NCBI GenBank assembly: GCA_965213595.1
Contig: CBDBZO010000001.1
Coordinates: forward strand, 496,001 to 560,000
DNA length: 64,000 nucleotides
Direction: 5' to 3'
DNA from: JBCCFC01 sp965213595
Lineage (GTDB): Bacteria; Chloroflexota; Anaerolineae; Caldilineales; Caldilineaceae
In this document: in pieces, positions 34,840-43,679 of the stretch
Layout: every line of letters begins with the position of its first letter
Position numbering within the stretch: position 1 is the first letter of the stretch
Program-made: the position numbers and the translations under genes
The notes under the pieces: generated by a model
Told to the model about the DNA's origin: nothing
The model's database searches: none
Seen by the model: the letters and a program-made list of their open reading frames with translations, nothing else

Positions 34840-37800
34840 ATGAAAAGAGCCAACATGAATACACGCCGCCTTACCCAAGGCTGCCTCGCCCAACGCCTGC
34901 TGGGGCTGAGCTTGATCTTGACTCTGCTGCTGGCCAGCGCGCCCGTGCCCACGGTCAACGCCGCTCCACGCAGCCAGGCCGATCCCCACGCCCCGCCCTC
35001 TCCGCTTACCATTACCAACGTCGGCGGAGAGGTGCAGATTGCGTGGCAGCTAGATGAAGCGATAGCCACTGATGCCGTTGTCGCCGCCGAAAATGGAGAA
35101 GTGAATGGGGCGACCCTTTCTTGGCTGGACGTTATGCCGCGCGGCGTCTACCAGGGCTACGCGCTGCCGCTGCAAACCATTGCCGTGCGGCTGCCGGATG
35201 GAGCGGCTGCCGAGGTCGTGCTCGGCGAAACGCCCGACGTGGCCGCGGCCAGCATCGATGTCGACGGCGTGGACTGGTCGCGCTTTGTGACGCCGTCGCC
35301 GCGCGTGCCGCCGGAGGCGCTTTACGAGGAGCTGCCCAACGCCGACGATTTGGCCGCGCTGTGGACGGTCGAGCCCACGCTGCCGACCGCCCCCGTCTTC
35401 CTGCTGCGCGAAGGGCGGATGCGCGGCGAACGCATGGCCGTCTACGCCATCAGCCCGCTCTACCGGCCCGTCGACGACAGCGGCGTCGAGCGCCCGCTGC
35501 GGCTGGCGACGACCTTTAGCGCAACCATTCCCGGCGCGCAGATGTTGAGCGATGACGTGGTCGCCGCAGCACAAAGCGGGGAGAGCAACATTGCGCTGGA
35601 CGCGACGCCGCCGACCAACCCCTACGCCGCCGTTCCCGCGGCCAAAATCACCGTGAGCGACGTTGGCATTCAGCGCGTTACAGGGGCAATGCTGGCCGAG
35701 GCGGGGCTGCGCACGGATGCGCCGGACAAGCTGCGCCTGCTGCACCGCGGCCAGGAAGTTGCGCTGGAGGTGCGCGATGCCAACCATAACGGTCAACTCG
35801 ACGCCGAGGAAGAAGTGCGCTTCCTGGCGGGCGACTTGCTCGCGGGCGAGACCGGCGACCGCTGGAATACAGTCGACGTGTACTGGATAGCCGTCGCGCG
35901 CGAGGCGGGCCTGCGCATGGAAACACGCAGCGTCGCGGTGGCCGATGCGCCCGCGCGACGCACCGCCGTGGAGCGCGGCCTGTGGCAGGAGCGCCAGCAG
36001 TTTGTCTCGCTGGATGCAGGCGTCGACGGCGATTATTTCTTTGCCGCTGACATGAAAACGCCAGCAGTTGGCAGCACGGGTGCGGACGACATCGTCACGC
36101 CCAGCGCCACGGCTCAATTCAACGTGCGCCTACCGCTGGCCGACAGCGAGGTGGAGGCTGCTTTTACCGTGCGCGGCACGGCCTTCCCCGTGCGCGCGGC
36201 CTCGCCGCAGCATACGCTGCGCCTGCGGGCGGGCGACAGCCGCGTCGATGTGCCCTGGCAAAGCAGCACGCGCGGCAGCACGCGCTGGGCTCACGACATC
36301 ACGGTGGACGCGCCCGCGGACGCGCTGACCGTTGCGCTGCTGCCCAGCGAACGGGCCAGCCACCTGCTGCTCGAACAGGTCGAGTGGACGCTGCCCGTGG
36401 CGCTCAACTTTGGCGAGCGCGGTGCGGCCTTTCGCGGCGTGGCGGGCGATTGGGCTTACGGGCTGAGCGGCACACCCGCCGGTCGCACGCTTTACGACGT
36501 GACGGAGCCCGCGCGCCCGCAAATCCTGCCGCTGCCGCCCGGCTCGGAGACGCAGTTCCAGGACGGCCCGGAGGCGCGCGACTATCTCGTTGCCGGGCCG
36601 GGGACGCTGCACACACCCGCCGTGGCGCGCCACGTGCCCGTCGCCTTTCCTGCTGATCAGGGGGCGCACGCGCTCTACATTGCGCCCGCCGAATTTATGC
36701 CCGCGCTGGAGCCGCTGCTGGCGCACCGACGCGCCCAGCGCTACACCACCACCGCCGTGGACGTGCAGGCGGTCTACGATGCGTGGGGCGATGGCTATGT
36801 TTCGCCAGCAGCAATTCGCCAGTTTCTGCAGTTTGCCGTTGCCAACTGGAGCCCTGCCCCCATCTCCGTGGTGCTCGTGGGCGACGGCACGTGGGACCCC
36901 AAGAACTTTATCAGCGACGAGCACCGCAACGACAACTTTATTCCGCCCTACATGGCCGAAGTCGATCCCTTTGTCAACGCCGTCCCCTGCGATAACTGCT
37001 ATTTCCAACTCGACGGCAGCGACCCGACGAGCAGCGAGGACGACCCCGATTTCCTGGTCGACATTTGGGGCGGACGCCTGCCGGTAAAGAGCGCCGAAGA
37101 ATTGACCTCGACCGTGGACAAGATCATCCGGTACGAGACGGCGACGGATACGCTGTCGCCGTGGCGCTACCGCACGATTTTTGTGGCGGACGATTACGAA
37201 CGCTGCGACGGCACGTTTGATCTGGCGGGCGATTTTGTGCGCCTCTCCGAGGAGGTGATTGATCTGCTGCCGGAAAATGTGCGCACCGAACGCCTTTACT
37301 ACACGCCCACCAGCGACTGCAGCGAGCGCGGGCGAACGAGCCTGGCGCGCGCCATTCGCGAACGCACCATCGAGGCGGCCAGCCAAGGGGCCGGTCTCTT
37401 TACCTTTCAGGGCCACGCCAACACGTGGCAGATTGCGCGGCTGGACTACAGCGTGGCCGAGCCCTCGCACATCCTCGGTATGTTTGACACCGACCGCTTT
37501 CGCAACCGCGATGAACTCTTCATCGCCCTGCAGATGACCTGCCTCACCGCGCAGTTTGCCAAACCCGCTGCCTCCGGCACGGTCTTTGATGAACGGCTCT
37601 TCCTCAACCCGGACGGCGGCGCGGTTGCCGTGTGGGGGCCCACGGGGCTGAGCGTGGTGCAGGGGCACGATCGGCTGCAGCGCGGCTTTCACGAAGCGCT
37701 GTGGCAGCTCGAACAGGTGCGCGGCCCCCTGCAAGCGCCCCTGGGCGAGCTGACGCAGGCGGGCTACACCTCGCTCTTCACTTCGTCCAGCAACGGCTAC

Positions 37801-37923
37801 GGCCTCGACCCGCTGCGCACCTTTGTGCTCCTCGGCGATCCGCTCACCCGCGCGCGCGTCTACGCGCCGGAGACGGTCAGCCACCTGCCGATTGTTAGAC
37901 ATCAGCCAGCGACAAGTCGCTAG
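34840..37923 (+). CDS. gingipain-type C25 cysteine peptidase, secreted
   Basis: 1027-residue exported protein. The signal peptide spans about 1-42 (LGLSLILTLLLASAPVPTVN). An EF-hand-like Ca-binding loop DANHNGQLDAEEE lies near residue 312. The peptidase domain occupies about 610-1010: LYIAPAEFMPALEPLLAHRR, VVLVGDGTWDPKNF, GRLPVKSAEELTSTVDKIIR. The catalytic His is in LFTFQGHANTWQIA (about 855) and the catalytic Cys in LQMTCLTAQFA (about 900). The final part is short and lacks an obvious Por or PEP-CTERM sorting tail. In Bacteroidota this family matures surface proteins or acts as a sortase (PorU). Here it follows a PEP-CTERM-like protein and precedes a sortase, so a role in surface protein processing is a reasonable inference. 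Confidence 0.88.
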   Translation: MKRANMNTRRLTQGCLAQRLLGLSLILTLLLASAPVPTVNAAPRSQADPHAPPSPLTITNVGGEVQIAWQLDEAIATDAVVAAENGEVNGATLSWLDVMPRGVYQGYALPLQTIAVRLPDGAAAEVVLGETPDVAAASIDVDGVDWSRFVTPSPRVPPEALYEELPNADDLAALWTVEPTLPTAPVFLLREGRMRGERMAVYAISPLYRPVDDSGVERPLRLATTFSATIPGAQMLSDDVVAAAQSGESNIALDATPPTNPYAAVPAAKITVSDVGIQRVTGAMLAEAGLRTDAPDKLRLLHRGQEVALEVRDANHNGQLDAEEEVRFLAGDLLAGETGDRWNTVDVYWIAVAREAGLRMETRSVAVADAPARRTAVERGLWQERQQFVSLDAGVDGDYFFAADMKTPAVGSTGADDIVTPSATAQFNVRLPLADSEVEAAFTVRGTAFPVRAASPQHTLRLRAGDSRVDVPWQSSTRGSTRWAHDITVDAPADALTVALLPSERASHLLLEQVEWTLPVALNFGERGAAFRGVAGDWAYGLSGTPAGRTLYDVTEPARPQILPLPPGSETQFQDGPEARDYLVAGPGTLHTPAVARHVPVAFPADQGAHALYIAPAEFMPALEPLLAHRRAQRYTTTAVDVQAVYDAWGDGYVSPAAIRQFLQFAVANWSPAPISVVLVGDGTWDPKNFISDEHRNDNFIPPYMAEVDPFVNAVPCDNCYFQLDGSDPTSSEDDPDFLVDIWGGRLPVKSAEELTSTVDKIIRYETATDTLSPWRYRTIFVADDYERCDGTFDLAGDFVRLSEEVIDLLPENVRTERLYYTPTSDCSERGRTSLARAIRERTIEAASQGAGLFTFQGHANTWQIARLDYSVAEPSHILGMFDTDRFRNRDELFIALQMTCLTAQFAKPAASGTVFDERLFLNPDGGAVAVWGPTGLSVVQGHDRLQRGFHEALWQLEQVRGPLQAPLGELTQAGYTSLFTSSSNGYGLDPLRTFVLLGDPLTRARVYAPETVSHLPIVRHQPATSR

Positions 37924-38006
37924 CGGGGGACTTGCCGTTTGGGCACGCAGGTCATCCTGAGCTGGAGCGGCAAGGCAATTTGAGGGACGGCACTGGACGA
38001 CAATCG

Positions 38007-38531
38007 ATGGACGTAATTTTCGAGCCGATGCGCGCCGCCGATCTCGATGCGGTGATGGCGATTGAGTGCGCCAGCTTTTCCGCTCCTTGGCCGCGCAGCA
38101 CCTACGCTCAAGAGCTGCGGCGCAAGCGCTTGAGCGCCTACTGGGTGATTCGGCCCGCTGCCCCAATCGACGACGTGGGACAACATGCGCTACCCCTATT
38201 AGCTTACGGCGGCTATTGGCTACTGGACAACGAAGCGCACATCACCACCATTGCGGTGCACGGAGCTTGGCGACGGCGGGGATTGGGGCAGGGGCTGCTG
38301 GTGCGCATGTTGGGGCAGGCGCGCAAAGCGGGCGCGCTGGCCGCAACGCTGGAAGTGCGCGCAGGCAACGTTGCCGCGCTGGCGCTCTATCAACGGCTCG
38401 GCTTTGCGGAGGTGGGCGTGCGGCGGGGCTACTACCGCGATAACGGGGAGGATGCGCGTCTGTTAACGCTGCACGGGCTGGACGACGGCGCGGTGTGGCG
38501 ACGGCTGCGGGCGGCGGTTGAGGAGAGGTGA
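38007..38531 (+). CDS. rimI: ribosomal-protein-alanine N-acetyltransferase-like
   Basis: 174-residue GNAT protein. It opens FEPMRAADLDAVMAIECASF followed by APWPRSTYAQEL, close to the RimI pattern (EAxxFxxPW). The acetyl-CoA motif is ITTIAVHGAWRRRGLGQGLL (about residue 85), and motif B is LEVRAGNVAALALYQRLGFA then YYRDNGEDA. RimI modifies the N-terminus of S18 and related proteins. I chose the ATG at 38007 because the conserved start follows it directly; the longer ORF has no ribosome site. Confidence 0.9.
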   Translation: MDVIFEPMRAADLDAVMAIECASFSAPWPRSTYAQELRRKRLSAYWVIRPAAPIDDVGQHALPLLAYGGYWLLDNEAHITTIAVHGAWRRRGLGQGLLVRMLGQARKAGALAATLEVRAGNVAALALYQRLGFAEVGVRRGYYRDNGEDARLLTLHGLDDGAVWRRLRAAVEER

Positions 38532-38600
38532 CTGGTAATCAGCGATTGGTAACTGTTTCTATCCTTGCAGCTCGACCGTCCAATTTACCAATTACCAGTT
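38530..38600. repeat. inverted repeat with TTGGTAA/TTACCAA units
   Basis: ACTGGTAATCAGCGATTGGT on the left pairs with ACCAATTACCAGT on the right, and further ACCTACCAAT-like units follow to about 38622. It separates the convergent rimI and sortase genes. Confidence 0.75.
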
Positions 38601-38620
38601 TCTAAGTACCACCTACCAAT

Positions 38621-39295
38621 CTACTGACTGCTCATGGACTGCAGCGTGGGCTTGGCGACGACGATGATGCGGTGGGTGTTGTTGTCCCGCGGCCAGCAGG
38701 AGACGAGGGTGAGGCGGTCGTCATCCGTTTGGGTAATCCACTGGGCGTTGGCTTCGCGCTGCTCGACGGTGGCGCGCTTTTCCGGCACGATCAGCACCTG
38801 CTCGACGGTGTAATCAAACGACTCGTCATCGGCGTAGACGGTGATCTCGTCGTCCTTGCGCAGCTGATCAAGCTCGCGGAAGACCGCGCCGAGGATGTTG
38901 TTGTGGCCGCTCATCACCACGTTGCCCGCTTCGCCAGGCTGGGCGCTGTTTTTGTGCCAGCCCGCCGCATTGTTGGCGACTTCCCACTGGCTAAACACGT
39001 AGCCATCGACGCCCGTGCCGGTGCTCCAGCCCAGTTCGGTGACCGGCGTATCCAAGCCAAGCTGTGGGATCACCAGCCGCTCCGGCATTCCGCTGAGCGT
39101 GGGCTCCGAAACGGCGACAACGGGCGGCGCGGCATCCTCATCTGCGCCGGCGTCGTTCGCGCCATCAACGGCCGTTGGCGCGGCACCGTTGGCATAGTCA
39201 AGTGGAGGTGGTGGTGCGGCGTTTTCCGCGCAAGCGGCCGTCAACAGCAACAGGGTCAGTAGAGGGGGAAAGAAAAGTTTCACGGTCTGCTCCAA
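38621..39295 (-). CDS. sortase, lipoprotein-type N-terminus
   Basis: 224-residue transpeptidase-like protein. The catalytic triad is visible: His in VVMSGHNNILGAVFREL (about residue 130), Cys in LTLVSCWP (about 199) and Arg in NTHRIIVV (about 208). The N-terminus has a hydrophobic segment followed by LTAAC, a lipobox, so it is anchored outside the membrane, joined by an Ala/Asp/Pro-rich linker (about 23-68). Sortases cleave C-terminal sorting motifs and join proteins to a surface acceptor. No LPXTG-type substrate is obvious nearby. The gene follows the LysM gene on the same strand, about 140 bases downstream. Confidence 0.9.
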   Translation of the reverse strand: MEQTVKLFFPPLLTLLLLTAACAENAAPPPPLDYANGAAPTAVDGANDAGADEDAAPPVVAVSEPTLSGMPERLVIPQLGLDTPVTELGWSTGTGVDGYVFSQWEVANNAAGWHKNSAQPGEAGNVVMSGHNNILGAVFRELDQLRKDDEITVYADDESFDYTVEQVLIVPEKRATVEQREANAQWITQTDDDRLTLVSCWPRDNNTHRIIVVAKPTLQSMSSQ

Positions 39296-39434
39296 CAGAA
39301 ATCATCAAACCAACGGGCACGGCACGCTGGACATTCTCGTAAAGACGTTTTACCACGAGCGTAGACGGAACAATGTAGCAGGGCCAACCAATGAACAAGG
39401 TCACCGGCCCCATATCAAAGTCACCAGCCTTGCG

Positions 39435-40493
39435 TTACTGCCCCGCCTCGCGCGTCTGCACGGCGCTGAGTCGACGGCCTTGCGCTTCGGCCTCCACGCG
39501 CACAATCGGGCCACCAATCGGCGCGAGCGTGCCGCTAAAGCTTGTCTCCCCACCGGGCGGGATGACGTTGTAGTCGGGGTCGAGCTTGCGCACGGCGATC
39601 ACGCGGTCCAGCGCATCGTAGGCGGTGACCACCACCTGTACGCTGACGGCCTCCTCCGGCCCCACGTTCCACACCACGCCGCTCACGGTGTAGCTGGTGT
39701 AGCGCTCGCTTGTCGTCTCGATGGCGCTCACTTCGAGATCGCGGTAGTAGCTGCCGAGGTAGGCGGGCACGGCGCTAAGCGCAAAGGCCTGGTAGTTGGC
39801 AAAATCGGGCGCTTCGCCAAAGAGCACGCTAAAGGGCGCACGCTCGCCCACGTCGACCAAATCCAGCGCGACCAGCGAGCCTTCGCGCGTGATCTCCTCC
39901 CCGTTCTCGTCCAGCAGCGAAACGGCGACGCGCACCTGCTCCAGCGGCGTCTCGGTATCGTTGAGCACCTCGCCCAGCACCCAGAGGCCGCCAATGCTTG
40001 TTTCATCAAACTGCACGTTTTGAACGGCTACGGGCAGCGGCGTGGGCGTGGGCGTACCGACGCCGGTCGCGCCGTCGTCCTGGGCCTGCGGCGGCGGCAC
40101 GATCAGCTCCTGGCCCACCTGAAGCGCGCCGGGGTCGAGAATGCCGTTGGCCTCCTGCAGCGCGCTGGCGCTAACGCCGTACTGGCTAGCAATGACGAGC
40201 AAGTTGTCGCCGGACTGGATCGTGTAGAAAATCGGCGTGGGCGTGGCGGTAAAGGTCGGCGTGGGCGCTGGCGTGTAGGGTGCGGGCGTGGCGGTCGGTA
40301 GCGGCGTCGCCAGCGCGACTTCGAGCGCCACGGTCGCCGTGGGCGCGGGCGTGGGCGTCGGCTCCAACGTCATCACCTGCCCACAGCCAATGATGACGAC
40401 GGGCAAACAACAAAGTATCGCGGCGAGCCAGAAGATGTTGGAACGCAGGTCAATGTGGGTGGACGCGGATCGCGAATTCGCGCTAGAATTCAT
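39435..40493 (-). CDS. LysM and FxLYD domain lipoprotein
   Basis: 352-residue exported lipoprotein. A hydrophobic segment (residues 22-37) ends in the lipobox VIIGC. A Thr/Pro stalk (45-88, PTPTPAPTATV) leads to one LysM domain (about 90-136, YTIQSGDNLLVIASQYGVSA), which binds peptidoglycan-like glycans. A second PTPTP linker leads to two consecutive FxLYD-like beta domains (about 160-345; LWVLGEVLNDTETPLEQVRV, then YTVSGVVWNVGPEEAVSVQV). The architecture is common in Chloroflexota envelopes. It is upstream of the sortase on the same strand. Confidence 0.9.
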   Translation of the reverse strand: MNSSANSRSASTHIDLRSNIFWLAAILCCLPVVIIGCGQVMTLEPTPTPAPTATVALEVALATPLPTATPAPYTPAPTPTFTATPTPIFYTIQSGDNLLVIASQYGVSASALQEANGILDPGALQVGQELIVPPPQAQDDGATGVGTPTPTPLPVAVQNVQFDETSIGGLWVLGEVLNDTETPLEQVRVAVSLLDENGEEITREGSLVALDLVDVGERAPFSVLFGEAPDFANYQAFALSAVPAYLGSYYRDLEVSAIETTSERYTSYTVSGVVWNVGPEEAVSVQVVVTAYDALDRVIAVRKLDPDYNVIPPGGETSFSGTLAPIGGPIVRVEAEAQGRRLSAVQTREAGQ

Positions 40494-40537
40494 GGGCGGA
40501 AGTATACCATTATGGGGCGTGATGGGTGAAACGGGAT

Positions 40538-40661
40538 GTAGTGCGTAGTGCGTAGTGCATAGTGCGTAACGGGCGTATTTACCTGGATGGGTTTAGGATT
40601 CCTGTTCAGGCAGGGTAACAGTTCACGCATCACGCATCACGCATCACGCATCACGTACTAC
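40538..40661. repeat. inverted repeat with GTAGTGC/GCATCAC units
   Basis: Four GTAGTGC-like units (40538-40570) face five GCATCAC units (40621-40661). Arms start and end with GTAAC/GTTCAC, as in the element at 22881-22993, which uses GTGCGTG units. It separates divergent genes. Confidence 0.85.
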
Positions 40662-40702
40662 GAAGCTCCGCAATCAGCATCCAACCAAGAAAGGATTCCC
40701 TC

Positions 40703-41200
40703 ATGTCCAAAATCGCGATTTTTGCGGACAGCCACGACAACGTCTGGAATCTCGAGAAGGCGCTGTCACAGGCCAACGCCAGCGGGGCGGAGATGCTGCT
40801 GCACTGCGGCGACCTCGTCGCGCCCTTTGCGATGGCGCAGCTTGCGCAGAATTTTAGCGGCCCGATCCACGTCGTGCTCGGCAACAACGACGGCGACGGT
40901 CGGCTGCTGCAGACGATTGCCAGCCAGTACAACCACGTCACGCTGCACGATGTTTACGCTGAAATCGAGTGGGCGGGTCGGCAAATTGCGCTAATTCATT
41001 ACCCGGAACCAGCGCGCCGCATCGCTCAATCCGGCGCGCTCGATCTGGTCTGCTACGGCCACGATCACCAAAAGCACGCCGAGCAGGTGGGCCGCTGCCG
41101 GCTGGTCAACCCCGGCGAGATCATGGGCAGAGTCAGCGAGCCAACGTGGGGGCTGTATGACTGTCACAGCGGAATGTATCAGGAACAGCAAATCGGATAA
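40703..41200 (+). CDS. YfcE/MJ0936-family metallophosphoesterase
   Basis: 165-residue phosphodiesterase-like protein. All metal-binding motifs of the calcineurin superfamily are present: FADSHDN (residue 7), HCGDLVAP, VLGNNDGD, and CYGHDHQKH plus LVNPGEIMG. The family hydrolyses small phosphodiesters or acts in nucleotide turnover; the natural substrate is unknown. AAAGGATTCCC precedes the ATG. It is followed by a repeat and a broken gene. Confidence 0.93.
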   Translation: MSKIAIFADSHDNVWNLEKALSQANASGAEMLLHCGDLVAPFAMAQLAQNFSGPIHVVLGNNDGDGRLLQTIASQYNHVTLHDVYAEIEWAGRQIALIHYPEPARRIAQSGALDLVCYGHDHQKHAEQVGRCRLVNPGEIMGRVSEPTWGLYDCHSGMYQEQQIG

Positions 41201-41208
41201 CTCATGCG

Positions 41209-41291
41209 ATTTAACGCGAAGACGCAAAGGCACAAGGAAACGATTTTGTTAACGAAAAACTCTTCGCGTCTCTGCGCCTCCGCGTTAAAAT
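41209..41291. repeat. inverted repeat with TTTAACGCG arms
   Basis: ATTTAACGCGAAGACGCAAA (from 41209) is complementary to TCTGCGCCTCCGCGTTAAAA (to 41291). The units GACGCAAAGGC/GCGTCTCTGCG resemble the inner arms of the element at 299-425. Confidence 0.8.
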
Positions 41292-41308
41292 TTCTTGGCA
41301 AATGAGAA

Positions 41309-42009
41309 ATGCTTCGACTAATTCTATGGTGGCTCGGCCTGACCTTTTGGGACGGTGTCGCGCTCGTGATGCAGACACCCGCCGGGCGACTGCTGGCGCG
41401 CTGGGCAGAGCCGGTTGTCAACTTTGCCTTCGGTGCCAATCTCGATCCGGCGGTGCTGGCGCGGCGCCGGGTGCAGCCGCTGGCGCAGCAGGATTTTCTG
41501 CTGCGCGACCACGCCCTGCGCTTTAACCAGGCCGGGCCGTACAGGGGCTTTGGCTTTGCCTCCGTTCGAGCACGCGCCGGGCGAGCTGACCTTTGGGCGG
41601 CTGCTCACGCTGCGCCGGGTGGATGCGATTCGGATGAACTACTTTGAGCTGGTTCCCTTTCTGCACAAGCACCGCACCGTGACGGCGTCGCAGGACGGCC
41701 ACGGCTTTTTCTTCTACCAGGCCACCTGGCCGCGCGAAAAGCTGATCCCCACAGCCGGAGTACCTCGGCAAAATTCTACAGGCCGCCGAGCAGTCAACCG
41801 TCCTGCCCGCCAACCATCTCGCGCGCCTGCGGGCTACGCCCTCGCTCGCCGATCTCGAACCGCCGGACGCCCTGCACTTCCTGATCCGCGACTACGACGC
41901 GCCGCCCGCGAGCTTGGCGGGGCTGCGTCGGCGCTATGATTTGGCGTGTGTGCGGCTCTTTCAGTGGCTGTATGCGCACGCGCCGCTGCGCCAATTTTTG
42001 CGTGCGTGA
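41309..42009 (+). pseudogene. gamma-glutamylcyclotransferase-like protein, two frameshifts
   Basis: Three consecutive frames make one protein: NFAFGANLDPAVLARRR...YRGFGFAS, then EHAPGELTFGRLLTLRRVDA...FFYQATW, then PEYLGKILQAAEQSTV...LFQWLYAHAPLRQFLRA. The start has the GGCT-like pattern (Y/F)(A)(Y/F)G(A/S)N(L/M)D. Deleting one T near 41566 (CCGTTCG) and one G near 41756 (CAGCCGG) restores a 232-residue protein; 701 bases is two more than a multiple of three, which agrees. The first 30 residues include a hydrophobic helix (LILWWLGLTFWDGVALVM). The function would be cleavage of gamma-glutamyl or similar amides, if active. Confidence 0.65.
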
Positions 42010-42023
42010 GGAGGGATGATATG

Positions 42024-42032
42024 TGGTATAAT
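42024..42032 (+). promoter_or_regulatory. extended -10 promoter element of the VapBC-like pair
   Basis: TGGTATAAT fits the extended -10 consensus (TG, one base, TATAAT). It lies 33 bases before the vapB-like ATG, which has an AAAGGAGT ribosome site. No good -35 box is seen, as expected for extended -10 promoters. Confidence 0.5.
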
Positions 42033-42065
42033 TGGAGCAAGCACGAGAGAGCAAAGGAGTGAACC

Positions 42066-42542
42066 ATGAACGCAGTGCGCCAAATTCACAAAGTGCAAAA
42101 CGGCAGCGTTACCATACAGCTGCCCCCGGACTTTGACGTCGATGAAGTCGAGGTCATTGTGCTGCCCGCCGGGGCAGAGGCGACTTCTGCAAACGGTTCG
42201 GCAACTCCACCAAATGGTGAATTCATAGACGAATTGAATGACGAGGGGGACGACAAGTTAGGCGGTGGTCTGGTTAGTGATGCTGAGTATTGGGAGGCTG
42301 TCGCCGGTATCCTTGCTACGGACACCAGTCATTTTAGTGAGGAGAAAAAGAAGGCATTTATCCGCACGCGCGAAATCTTGCTGTGCGGTCGCAAGCCGGG
42401 CGAGCCGCCTCCCGTGGACCCGTTCGCGGGGTTAGTATATGTTGCGGACGATTTTGATGCTCCGCTACCCAAAGAGATCGAAGATCTCTTTTATGGCTCT
42501 GAAAGTGATGAATATGGAATTAGCTTGGCTTCTAACCAATGA
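42066..42542 (+). CDS. VapB-like antitoxin with long insert
   Basis: 158-residue protein. The N-terminus (VRQIHKVQNGSVTIQLPPDF followed by VDEVEVIVLP) matches small antitoxins of the DUF2281 type. The C-terminus FAGLVYVADDFDAPLPKEIE matches their usual toxin-binding tail (ADDFD.PL...). Between them lie about 85 extra residues that are acidic and not recognised. The toxin ATG overlaps the stop of this gene (ATGA), the standard coupling in PIN toxin operons. Confidence 0.75.
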   Translation: MNAVRQIHKVQNGSVTIQLPPDFDVDEVEVIVLPAGAEATSANGSATPPNGEFIDELNDEGDDKLGGGLVSDAEYWEAVAGILATDTSHFSEEKKKAFIRTREILLCGRKPGEPPPVDPFAGLVYVADDFDAPLPKEIEDLFYGSESDEYGISLASNQ

Positions 42543-42953
42543 AGTTTTTACTCGATACTCATGTCTTCATTTGGTTGGTTGCAAACTCAAAGCGCATTAA
42601 AACCGATGTATATCTAACGCTGCTGCGAAGTGATGTCAGATTGTATTTGAGCACGGCTAGCGTATGGGAAATGCAGATAAAAATCGGCGTCAACAAGCTG
42701 GAGCTCGGTCGACCGCTACAAAGGTACATTGCAGCAAATCGAAAAATGTTTCGCTGTCAGGACGCTACCCGTGGTATGAAGCGCCACGTGTGGTCGCTCG
42801 CCGATCTGCCGCTGCACCACCGCGATCCGTTTGACCGCATGATCGATTGCCCAAGCCGTTGCCGATGGGCTGACCATCGTTGGTCTCGGCGGCGTACCCA
42901 GCCCCCCTTGTTTGACAAGCTACGAAGAACCGCCCGCGACAGGCACGTGCCTA
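42539..42953 (+). pseudogene. PIN-domain (VapC-like) toxin, frameshifted
   Basis: The start MKFLLDTHVFIWLVANSKRI and STASVWEMQIKIG give the first acidic residues of a PIN ribonuclease. LHHRDPFDRMI is the usual C-terminal motif. After that the frame is lost. One base over (extra G near 42847) the expected IAQAVADGLTIV follows, but the last strand is still not normal and that frame runs on into the next gene, so a second change is likely. The end coordinate is approximate. The toxin is probably inactive while the antitoxin is intact. Confidence 0.7.
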
Positions 42954-43526
42954 ATGTCCCCCATCGACGACGCCTTCCGCCACTTCCCCACCCTCGACAC
43001 GCCCAATCTCCACCTGCGCGCCCTCACGCTCGACGACGCCGACGATCTATTCCACATCCTCGGCGATCCGCAAGTCACCCGGCACTACGAGCTGGAGACA
43101 GTCGCCGATGTCGACGAGGCGGCGGAGCTGATCGACTTTTTTGCCGAGAGCTTCGAGGTCGAGCGGATGATTCGCTGGGGAATTGTGCCAAAAGTTGGCG
43201 AGGACGCCGGTCGCGTGATCGGGACGTGTGGCTATGTCTGGCTGCGCGAGCACCGGGCGGAGATTGGCTACGATTTGGCGCGGTCGCACTGGCGACGGGG
43301 CATTATGACGGAAGCGCTGGGGGCCGTGCTCGATTTTGGCTTTGGGGTGCTGGCGCTCAACCGCATTGAGGCGTTGGTCATGCGCGACAACGCTGCTTCG
43401 GCGGGGCTGCTGCACGCGCTCGGCTTTACCGAAGAGGGGCTGCTGCGCGAGCACGACTTTTTCAAGGAGGCGTTTCACGACATGCGCTGCTTTGGGCTGC
43501 TGCGGCGCGAGTGGGGGAGAGGATAG
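42954..43526 (+). CDS. RimJ/RimL-type GNAT acetyltransferase
   Basis: 190-residue protein of the GNAT subgroup Acetyltransf_3. It has LHLRALTLDDADDLFHILGD near residue 16, GYVWLREHRAEIGYDLARSH, the acetyl-CoA loop WRRGIMTEALGAVLDFGFGV, and LNRIEALVMRDNAASAGLLH followed by LGFTEEGLLREHDFFK. It probably acetylates protein N-termini or small amines. I chose the ATG at 42954 because homologues begin shortly before the LxLR strand; upstream sequence belongs to the decayed PIN gene. Confidence 0.9.
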   Translation: MSPIDDAFRHFPTLDTPNLHLRALTLDDADDLFHILGDPQVTRHYELETVADVDEAAELIDFFAESFEVERMIRWGIVPKVGEDAGRVIGTCGYVWLREHRAEIGYDLARSHWRRGIMTEALGAVLDFGFGVLALNRIEALVMRDNAASAGLLHALGFTEEGLLREHDFFKEAFHDMRCFGLLRREWGRG

Positions 43527-43679
43527 AACGCGGATTGGGCGGATTGGGCGGATGAAGACGGATTTTCAGAATACCTGCGTTTATCTGTGTGTATCTGCGG
43601 CTCCCTGATTTGTTTGGATGTCCGCAGCAACTTTGTGGTAAAGTAGGAGCAAATTCTATCAGTTCACGCGGAGATCACC

